NCBI GenBank assembly: GCA_019261985.1
Contig: JAFAQY010000136.1
Coordinates: 1-45,445 of the forward strand
Length of the DNA stretch: 45,445 nucleotides
Source of the DNA: Bryobacterales bacterium
Lineage (GTDB): Bacteria; Acidobacteriota; Terriglobia; Bryobacterales; Bryobacteraceae
Direction: 5' to 3'
The translations under genes were made by a program, and so were the position numbers. A model generated the notes under the pieces. That model was not told the origin of the DNA, did not search any database, and saw only the letters and a list, made by a program, of their open reading frames with translations. This document shows, piece by piece, positions 39,465 to 45,445 of the stretch. Position 1 is the stretch's first letter. Each line of letters opens with the position of its first letter.

Positions 39465-40517
39465 ATGCGATCACAGCCTGCCTCCTTGCGAAGTGCCCGT
39501 CTTCGCCAAACGATCCTCCGGTCATCGGCTGGTTTTGCGGTCATTCTTCTGATCGCCTTCTCGGCATTCGGCGCGGATAAGAAGAAGGATCCCGACGAAA
39601 TCGGCAATCGCGATGTCGGCAAGGGCCTGAATCTGTACTCCCTTGATAAGGAGATCGCGCTCGGCAAGGGGCTTGCGCAAGACGTCGAGCGGCAGGCGAA
39701 GATCATCGATGAGCCGGTGGTCGCGGAATACGTGAACCGGCTGGGGCAGAATCTGGTGCGCAACTCCGATGCGAAAGTTCCGTTCACTATCAAAGTGATC
39801 GATACCGAGGACGTGAACGCGTTCGCGCTGCCCGGCGGCTTCTTCTTCGTGAATTCCGGGCTGATCCTCAAGGCGGATACCGAAGCGGAACTGGCCGGCG
39901 TCATGTCGCATGAGATTGCCCACGTAGCCGCGCGGCACGGCACGCGCCAGGCCAGCCGTGGTGAAGTGGCGCAGCTTGCCACCATTCCCCTGATCTTTAT
40001 GGGCGGTTGGGCCGGTTTCGGCGCGCGCCAAGGCGTGAGCCTGCTGATGCCGATCGGCTTCCTCCAGTTCTCCCGTGCCTTTGAGTCCGAGGCCGATATG
40101 CTCGGGTTGCAGTACATGTACAAGGCCGGCTACGACCCGGAAGCTTTCGTGGACTTTTTCGAGAAGATCGAATCGCTGGAGAAAAAGAAACCCGGCACGT
40201 TGGCCAAGGTTTTCTCCACCCACCCGCTGACCGATGACCGAATCGCCGCCGCTCAGAAGAACATTCAATCGCTACTGAAGGAGCGGCCCGAGTACGTGGT
40301 CACGACATCCGAGTTCAACGACGTGAAGGCGCGTTTAATGGCCATGCACAACCGCCGCAAGATCGACAACAATAATCAGGACCCGAATCGTCCTCGCCTG
40401 AACCGGAAACCCGGCTCCGGCACGAGTACGGCGGGCGACAGCGGCTCGGGCAATAGCGGCAACGCCGGCAGCGATTCCGACGATCGCCCGACGCTGAAGC
40501 GCCGGCCGCAGGATTAA
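39465..40517 (+). CDS. M48-family periplasmic metalloprotease (BepA/YfgC-like)
   Basis: A 350-residue protein from the ATG at 39465, 10 bases after AAGGAG. A signal-type segment (RSSAGFAVILLIAFSAFGA) is followed by an M48 peptidase domain. The zinc site HEIAH is at 149-153, in MSHEIAHVAARHGT, with the third ligand in FESEADMLGL (207-211). The C-terminal 60 residues are Asn/Asp/Gly-rich and probably flexible. BepA-type proteases degrade misassembled outer-membrane proteins and help LPS-assembly protein maturation. The TPR part of E. coli BepA is absent here; the gene is the shorter type. The longer start at 39423 lacks a ribosome binding site. It lies upstream of a TonB-dependent-type receptor gene. 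Confidence 0.9.
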   Translation: MRSQPASLRSARLRQTILRSSAGFAVILLIAFSAFGADKKKDPDEIGNRDVGKGLNLYSLDKEIALGKGLAQDVERQAKIIDEPVVAEYVNRLGQNLVRNSDAKVPFTIKVIDTEDVNAFALPGGFFFVNSGLILKADTEAELAGVMSHEIAHVAARHGTRQASRGEVAQLATIPLIFMGGWAGFGARQGVSLLMPIGFLQFSRAFESEADMLGLQYMYKAGYDPEAFVDFFEKIESLEKKKPGTLAKVFSTHPLTDDRIAAAQKNIQSLLKERPEYVVTTSEFNDVKARLMAMHNRRKIDNNNQDPNRPRLNRKPGSGTSTAGDSGSGNSGNAGSDSDDRPTLKRRPQD

Positions 40518-40524
40518 GAACTAA

Positions 40525-40558
40525 GCGGGCTGAAGCCCGCCCGCAGGCTGGAGCCTCC
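40525..40558. repeat. Short palindromic pair (GCGGGCTGAAGCCCGC, CAGGCTGGAGCCTC)
   Basis: Two GC-rich hairpins follow the M48 gene: GCGGGCT/AGCCCGC with a two-base loop at 40525-40540, and AGGCT/AGCCT near 40544-40555. They may form a terminator and also resemble single modules of the palindrome arrays seen elsewhere in the window. Confidence 0.55.
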
Positions 40559-40618
40559 CCCAACAAGCGGGTCCAACGAAATCCCTGCAACCCGCGTCTG
40601 TTATCTTTTCGGCTTGTA

Positions 40619-40646
40619 CCGGGATGCGTCGCATACCGCATCCCGG
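40619..40646. promoter_or_regulatory. 10-bp inverted repeat in the leader of the TonB-dependent receptor gene
   Basis: CCGGGATGCG at 40619-40628 and CGCATCCCGG at 40637-40646 are perfect inverted repeats with an eight-base loop (TCGCATAC). They lie 34 bases before the ATG at 40681. They could form an RNA hairpin or be a protein-binding operator. TTGGAGGCGGA precedes the start as a ribosome binding site. Confidence 0.5.
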
Positions 40647-40680
40647 ATAAAATACAGGATTACCGAAGATTGGAGGCGGA

Positions 40681-43533
40681 ATGCTTCGCTGGAGCCAGCC
40701 CCTGTTGGCGCTGGTTGCTTTTGGCTATCTTTACCCGTTATCCGCGCAATCAGCCTCCGTTTTGAGCGGCAAAGTGCTTGATCCGTCGGGCGCATTTATA
40801 CCCAAAGCCGCAATTACACTCAAGGGACCGGGCGATCAGGTCAAGGCTGTCGAAAGCGATGACGCCGGCGTCTTCCGTGTCGTAGGACTAACGGCGGGGG
40901 AATACACGCTACGTTCTACCGCTCCCGGTTTCGCGCTCTTCGAAACACCGGTCAAACTCACGGGGACCGGGATCACGAATCTCGATATCCACATGACGAT
41001 CGCTTTGGAGCGGCAGGAGGTCACGGTTGCCGACCAGGCGCAGGTGGAAGTGGATCCAGCGGCAAATTCGTCCGCCGTTACGGTGCAGGGCGAAGAGCTC
41101 AAGATGTTCTCCGACGACCCCTGCGATCTGCAAAACGAGCTTCTGGCGCTGGCCGGTCCGTCTGTCGGTCCCAATGGCGGCCAAATCTTTGTGGACGGGT
41201 TCAGCAACGGCCAGCTTCCGCCAAAAGACTCCATTCGCGAAATTCGAATCAACACCAATCCCTTCTCGGCCGAGTTTGACCGCGTCGGCATGGGCCGAAT
41301 CGAAATCCTCACCAAGCCAGGCACGGATCAATTTCATGGAAGCGGCCAATTCAATTTCTCGGACTCGGCTCTCAATTCCCGCAATCCATATGCGACCGAG
41401 AAGCCGCCCAGCCAGACGAGGCAAGGCTACGCCAGCGTTAGCGGACCCATTGGCAAGAAAGCGTCTTTTGGAGTGGATTCAAGCTACGGGACCCAGGATC
41501 AGACGGCTTTGGTAAACGCTCAGGTCTTGAACTCTTCCTTTCAGCCGGTGTATGTCAGCGAAAACGTCGATGTTCCCAACCTCAATGCTTACGTCAGTCC
41601 GCGCATCGATTATGCCCTCACTCCCAACATCACATTACAAGGCCGTTACTACTGGTATCATTCGCGCAACTCGAATAGCGGCGTTGGCCAGTTCACGCTG
41701 CCTTCTCGCGGCACGGAGGTTAATCTTACGGTCAATTACGCTCAGTTAGTGGAGACCCAGGTAATCGGAGCGAATCTGATCAACGAAAACCGCTTCGCGT
41801 TTAACCACAACTACAACTCGCAGACCGGCGACGCGGGCACGCCGGGAATAAACGTGCTGAGTTCTTTCAACGGAGGCGGGGCGCCGCTTTCACTCAACTA
41901 CAATCGCAATCGCAATTACGAATATCAAAACAACACCTCGTATAAGCATCGCGCGCACTTCGTGAAATTCGGCTTGCGCGTGCGCGGCAACCTGCAGGAC
42001 AGCTATTCGACTTCGAACTACAACGGGACCTACACGTTCACTTCCATGCAGAGTTACCAGATTACGCAGCAAGGAGTCGCGCTCGGTCTGCCGATCGACC
42101 AAATCATCGCGCAAGGCGGCGGAGCCAGCCAGTATTCGGTCACCGGCGGCACGCCCCTAACGCCCGTTTCCTATGTAGATGCCGAGCCCTTCGTGCACGA
42201 CGATTGGAAGGTGCGGCCGAATTTTACTCTGAGCCTGGGATTGCGATATGAGACACAAAGCAATATCCGGGACCGCCGCGATTGGGCGCCGCGCGCCGGC
42301 ATCGCATGGGGCATCGGCAAAGGGCAGGGAGGCGGGAAGCCGCCGAAAACCGTGCTCCGTTTGGGCGGAGGGATTTTTTACGATCGCATAAATCAGGGCC
42401 TTACGCTGCAAGCTCTGCGGCAGAACGGCATCACCCAGCAGAATTATCTGATTACGCAGCCGCTGTTTTATCCGGTCGCTCCGCCTATTAGCGCGCTAAC
42501 GGGCGACCTGCTGCCCCAGGCGATTTACAAGGTCGATTCCGAGATTCAAGCGCCCCAAACGTTCCAGTACGCCGCTACGCTCGAACGCCAATTACCGAAA
42601 AACACGACGATGTCCGTTAGCTATACCAATTCACGTGGAGTTCATCAACTGCGATCGCGCGATATCAATGCGCCTCTGCCTGGGACCTACACGGGAGTGC
42701 CCGGCGGCGGCGTGTTTCCGTACGGAAACTCGGGACAACTATTTTGGTATGAATCGAGCGCAATCTTCGAACAGCAACAGATCACGGTAAACGTGAATGC
42801 GCGCATCAATTCGCGATACACACTATTCGGTTTTTACAGCTATAACCACGCATTTTCGAATTCGGATGGCTTCGCCAGTTTTCCCGCGAACAGCTACGAT
42901 GCTTCCGGCGAGTGGGGCCGCGCCGGATTCGACATCCGCCATCGCTTGCAGATCGGAGGCAATATAAGTCTGCCGTGGAGATTCCAGCTTGCTCCGAATA
43001 TCCAAGGTTCCAGCGCGCCACCGCTCAATATCACGACGGGAACCGATTGGAACGGCGATACGATCTTCAATGACCGGCCGGCTTTCGCCACCGTGCCCGT
43101 GAATCCGGCAATCGGAGTAATCGGCTCGCCTTGGGGCGTATTCAACATCGATCCCGTCGGTCATCCCCAGTTCGGGACTATTATCATTCCAAGAAATTTC
43201 GCGTACGGTTACGGTCGGTTCGACGTCAGCGGCCGCCTTAGCCGCACGTGGACATTTGGGCGCGGCGGAGAACCCGACCGTAACGCCCAAGCGATCCAAG
43301 CGGCCGTCGCGGCCGCGGGTCTCAAAATCGATCCTGGCGCAAACAACGGCGGCAAAACGCCGGGACGTTATAGCCTGACGCTGGGAATTCAGGCACGGAA
43401 CGCGCTGAATCACGTAAATCCCGGGCCGCCGAATACAAACCTCAGCTCGCCGTTCTTGGGGCAAGTCTTGCAGAACAACGGGCCGTCAAACGCAAACCGG
43501 AGGTTGGAGTTAAGCCTCCGCTTTGCGTTTTAA
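40681..43533 (+). CDS. TonB-dependent receptor-like outer membrane protein (Oar-type, carboxypeptidase regulatory-like N-terminus)
   Basis: A 950-residue outer membrane protein. After a signal peptide (MLRWSQPLLALVAFGYLYPL) comes a carboxypeptidase regulatory-like domain (about 25-100; VLSGKVLDPSGAFIPKAAIT and EYTLRSTAPGFALFETPVKL). A plug-like segment follows (GPNGGQIFVDGFSN, SIREIRINTNPFSAEFDR, GMGRIEILTKPGT), then a long beta-barrel with many aromatic strands and a terminal NRRLELSLRFAF. The final Phe is the outer-membrane sorting signal. Proteins of this type are abundant in Acidobacteria and probably import polysaccharide fragments or other large substrates; the ligand is unknown. TTGGAGGCGGA gives a start at 40681. 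A 10-bp inverted repeat lies just upstream. Confidence 0.9.
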   Translation: MLRWSQPLLALVAFGYLYPLSAQSASVLSGKVLDPSGAFIPKAAITLKGPGDQVKAVESDDAGVFRVVGLTAGEYTLRSTAPGFALFETPVKLTGTGITNLDIHMTIALERQEVTVADQAQVEVDPAANSSAVTVQGEELKMFSDDPCDLQNELLALAGPSVGPNGGQIFVDGFSNGQLPPKDSIREIRINTNPFSAEFDRVGMGRIEILTKPGTDQFHGSGQFNFSDSALNSRNPYATEKPPSQTRQGYASVSGPIGKKASFGVDSSYGTQDQTALVNAQVLNSSFQPVYVSENVDVPNLNAYVSPRIDYALTPNITLQGRYYWYHSRNSNSGVGQFTLPSRGTEVNLTVNYAQLVETQVIGANLINENRFAFNHNYNSQTGDAGTPGINVLSSFNGGGAPLSLNYNRNRNYEYQNNTSYKHRAHFVKFGLRVRGNLQDSYSTSNYNGTYTFTSMQSYQITQQGVALGLPIDQIIAQGGGASQYSVTGGTPLTPVSYVDAEPFVHDDWKVRPNFTLSLGLRYETQSNIRDRRDWAPRAGIAWGIGKGQGGGKPPKTVLRLGGGIFYDRINQGLTLQALRQNGITQQNYLITQPLFYPVAPPISALTGDLLPQAIYKVDSEIQAPQTFQYAATLERQLPKNTTMSVSYTNSRGVHQLRSRDINAPLPGTYTGVPGGGVFPYGNSGQLFWYESSAIFEQQQITVNVNARINSRYTLFGFYSYNHAFSNSDGFASFPANSYDASGEWGRAGFDIRHRLQIGGNISLPWRFQLAPNIQGSSAPPLNITTGTDWNGDTIFNDRPAFATVPVNPAIGVIGSPWGVFNIDPVGHPQFGTIIIPRNFAYGYGRFDVSGRLSRTWTFGRGGEPDRNAQAIQAAVAAAGLKIDPGANNGGKTPGRYSLTLGIQARNALNHVNPGPPNTNLSSPFLGQVLQNNGPSNANRRLELSLRFAF

Positions 43534-43595
43534 ACACCACTGCTAAATGCAGCTGTACTACTAGACTTCAAAATCGTCGCGGGCTGAAAAGATTT

Positions 43596-43804
43596 TGTGG
43601 GGCAGGTTGCCAACCTGCGGCCGATTGCCAATCGGCCTGCTCGCGCGAAGAAGGTGACTGCCCTTCCCGGTTTTGGTTGCGGCTCTGCTGCTCTGCGGGG
43701 CAGGATGCTATCCTGCGCGCGATTGCCAATCGCGCTCTTCGGGGCTGGTGGAAACGTCGCCAGGCGGGTTGGCAACCCGCCGCAGGATGGCATCCTGCCC
43801 CACA
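43596..43804. repeat. Extended modular palindrome array
   Basis: TGTGGGGCAGG at 43596-43606 and CCTGCCCCACA at 43794-43804 form the same 11-bp outer arms as the array at 25906-26015. The interior has at least six short palindromes: CAGGTTGCCAACCTG, GGCCGATTGCCAATCGGCC, CAGGATGCTATCCTG, GCGCGATTGCCAATCGCGC, GCGGGTTGGCAACCCGC and CAGGATGGCATCCTG. A unique stretch of about 60 bp sits in the middle. Centres are of the TTGSCAA or ATGSCAT type. It lies between the end of the receptor gene at 43533 and the receptor remnant on the other strand. Confidence 0.88.
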
Positions 43805-43807
43805 CTT

Positions 43808-44077
43808 CTAAAACGTGAATCGTCGTAGGAGACTAAGGCGTCCAGGGCGTGGGATAAACGCTTAGTAGCTTTCGCTTGCGGCGCATCGTACCAGGTCTTC
43901 CCCAGCGGATTGAAATATTGGACCAGGCCCGTGTACTCCGGCAAACCACGCAACGTTTGCGCGGCGGTAAGTCCTGTCGGAAATTGCGGGAACGGCGGAT
44001 TGCCGAATCCGCGCGAGATCGCCAGTGGAGAATTTACTCCGAACGCCTTTGCTGTAAAGCTCCGAACGTCAGTCCGC
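43808..44077 (-). pseudogene. TonB-dependent receptor remnant, internally deleted
   Basis: On the minus strand, NSPLAISRGFGNPPFPQFPT, GLTAAQTLRGLPEYTGLVQY and FNPLGKTWYDAPQAKATKRL match the segment SSPLAAARGFNQLPFPGFPT... of the neighbouring intact receptor at 44079. After LDALVSY the sequence jumps to a C-terminal RRFTF and stop at 43808-43810, with a frame change. So the middle and C-terminal barrel of a paralogue have been lost, leaving about 270 bp. It sits immediately downstream of the intact copy and probably arose by tandem duplication and deletion. Confidence 0.78.
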
Positions 44078-44078
44078 T

Positions 44079-45445
44079 CTAAAAAGTGAATCGCGCGACC
44101 AGAGTGCCTTGCCTTGGCGGAGGTGTGGCAAACTGACCCGCCACCACTGACGCGCCCGAAGTGAGGGCCCCGCCGACCGCAGCCGTGTTGATCCATCCGA
44201 AGCCTCCGGTAGTCAGGCCCTGCATGTTGCGCGTTTGCGTGGCGAAGGCGTTCGTGACGCTGGGAACATTCAGTCCGGTCCGATTGAAGATGTTTGTGAA
44301 CTCCGCCCGAACTTGAACATTGGCTCGTTCTTTGATGCGGAAGTTGCGACCCAGGCTCATGCTCTCCGTTGGTCGTCGCTGCTGCCGGAAGTCGTTGTAG
44401 TGGGCGTTAGCGGTGCCGAACTGGCCGTTGGGCGGATTGACCCACGCCGCCGGATTCAGCACGAATACTTTCGTCGGATCAAAGCAATGGCAGTTCAGGT
44501 CCTGAGTGAAGAGCGGAACGCCCGGAACGCGATTCACTCTGGTGGTCTGAAAGACGAGCGTACTTAAGTTAGTCGTAGCCGCGGGAACCGTGAAGGGGAA
44601 CCCACTGGCGTAATGTAGAACGGCTCCGTACGTCCAGTCACGCGCCAGCCATGACGCGGCCTTACTCGCAAGATCCGATCTCCCCGTGAGCAGCCTGGGC
44701 GTTGTGTAGTTGGCCGCGAGAGTCAGAATCTGGGGCTGATCGAGACCGGAGAGGGATTTATTGTTATTCCGATTGTACACATCGTTCACCACTGGCGGAG
44801 TGGGTGAACTGTATTGGTTATTGTCTTCCGCCCCCAATATTAAGTTCTTAGACCAGGTGTACGTAACCAAACCGTCCAAACCATGTGAAAGCCGCTTCTG
44901 CACTTTGGCTTGCAGAGCATCGTACCAGGTCTTCCCTATGGGGTTGAAGTATTGCACCGTGGTGGTGTACTCCGGCATCAGCCGGAGGGACTGCGCCACC
45001 GTCAACTGCGTCGGAAATCCCGGAAAAGGGAGTTGATTGAAGCCCCGGGCTGCAGCCAATGGTGAACTGATCTGAGACGTCAGGAGTTGCTGATCCGCCG
45101 GATTGTTGATATCAAGACCCACAGCAGCCAGCCGCTGGAACGTAACCGCGTTTGGGGACAATGGCATTAAGGTGTTGGCCGACCACCACACTCCCACGTT
45201 CCCGACATAAGTCCCCTCCACCAACAGGTCCTTGCCGATCTGGCGTTGCAGCCCGAACGTCCACTGAATGATTCGTGGCGGCCGCCCGGCATTCTGATCG
45301 AGAAGACTGACCGGATTGCTTATCACGAGTGTTCCATCGGAATTCCGCAGGGGCGTCTGACCAGGATCGAGGTTCGGGTAATGGATTGGGTACGGTATGC
45401 CCTGTGCCAGGGTAAAGGGAGAAATTCCGTATGCGGGCGGGCCAA
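44079..45445 (-). CDS. TonB-dependent receptor-like protein, C-terminal part (runs off the right edge)
   Basis: Only the C-terminal 455 residues are in the window; the frame stays open to the right edge. It shows outer-membrane receptor strands (RIIQWTFGLQRQIGKDLLVE, YTTTVQYFNPIGKTWYDALQ, KSLSGLDQPQILTLAANYTT, VNPPNGQFGTANAHYNDFRQ, SLGRNFRIKERANVQVRAEF) and ends in TLVARFTF with a terminal Phe. The PSVTNAFATQTRNMQGLTTG segment and the overall layout match the acidobacterial Oar-type receptors. The ATG/GTG-type start near 45326 lies inside the barrel and is not the true start. The paralogous remnant at 43808-44077 follows it on the same strand. Confidence 0.87.
   Translation of the reverse strand, partial: GPPAYGISPFTLAQGIPYPIHYPNLDPGQTPLRNSDGTLVISNPVSLLDQNAGRPPRIIQWTFGLQRQIGKDLLVEGTYVGNVGVWWSANTLMPLSPNAVTFQRLAAVGLDINNPADQQLLTSQISSPLAAARGFNQLPFPGFPTQLTVAQSLRLMPEYTTTVQYFNPIGKTWYDALQAKVQKRLSHGLDGLVTYTWSKNLILGAEDNNQYSSPTPPVVNDVYNRNNNKSLSGLDQPQILTLAANYTTPRLLTGRSDLASKAASWLARDWTYGAVLHYASGFPFTVPAATTNLSTLVFQTTRVNRVPGVPLFTQDLNCHCFDPTKVFVLNPAAWVNPPNGQFGTANAHYNDFRQQRRPTESMSLGRNFRIKERANVQVRAEFTNIFNRTGLNVPSVTNAFATQTRNMQGLTTGGFGWINTAAVGGALTSGASVVAGQFATPPPRQGTLVARFTF

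Overview
The window looks like a chromosomal segment of a GC-rich, diderm acidobacterium close to the Solibacter/Bryobacter lineage. This placement is inferred from gene content. The clues are an NHL-propeller protein ending in a Solibacter-type C-terminal domain (3864-5738), large receptors with a carboxypeptidase-like N-terminal domain and a beta-barrel ending in Phe (40681-43533 and 44079 to the right edge), a secreted PQQ-type dehydrogenase, DUF3179 and DUF1572 proteins, and lpxD, which implies an LPS-type outer membrane. No rRNA or tRNA gene was seen.

Layout. 1-410 is the 3' end of a group II intron whose maturase frame is broken by a TAG. Then come a DUF2905 protein and a VapBC-like pair (494-1394). 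1403-5738 (minus) holds a class II aldolase, a secreted metallo-beta-lactamase-fold protein, a 204-bp imperfect tandem repeat and the NHL protein. 5807-9250 (plus) is a compact operon: XRE regulator, NfeD-like membrane protein, flotillin, PspA. 9310-14391 has a cytochrome P460, a LytS/LytTR two-component pair whose kinase is split by a frameshift, a DUF4037 remnant, a bicupin and a DUF3179 protein. 15107-21501 (minus) is a flagellar basal-body/export operon, flgB-flgC-fliE-fliF-fliG-fliH-fliI-fliJ, interrupted only by a simple-repeat array between fliE and fliF. 21696-24051 is a decayed zone with a VOC protein, an IS110-type remnant, an SMP-30-like pseudogene and a small intact metallothionein gene. 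24082-29320 carries a TolB-like propeller, an AhpD-like protein, the PQQ dehydrogenase and a glycosyltransferase. 29344-37960 (plus) is lpxD, a LOG-family gene, an RsbU-like phosphatase, ftsK, an ATP-grasp protein and a membrane/cytochrome fusion. The right end has a secreted unknown protein, an M48 protease and TonB-dependent-receptor-like genes, including a remnant paralogue.

How the parts fit. The 5.8-9.25 kb operon is the most system-like unit: an envelope-stress or membrane-microdomain module (flotillin, NfeD and PspA) with its own XRE-type regulator. The flagellar operon is a standard gene set whose genes mostly overlap. Several intergenic gaps carry modular palindromes built on TTGSCAA or ATGSCAT centres inside GTGGGGCAGG...CCTGCCCCAC arms. 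They look like a lineage-specific repeat family. One simpler palindrome supplies a start codon. The elements most likely to be under-described are these palindrome arrays, the 59-codon metallothionein gene, the membrane-cytochrome fusion, the repeat array in place of a fliF ribosome binding site, and the XRE-headed flotillin/PspA operon.
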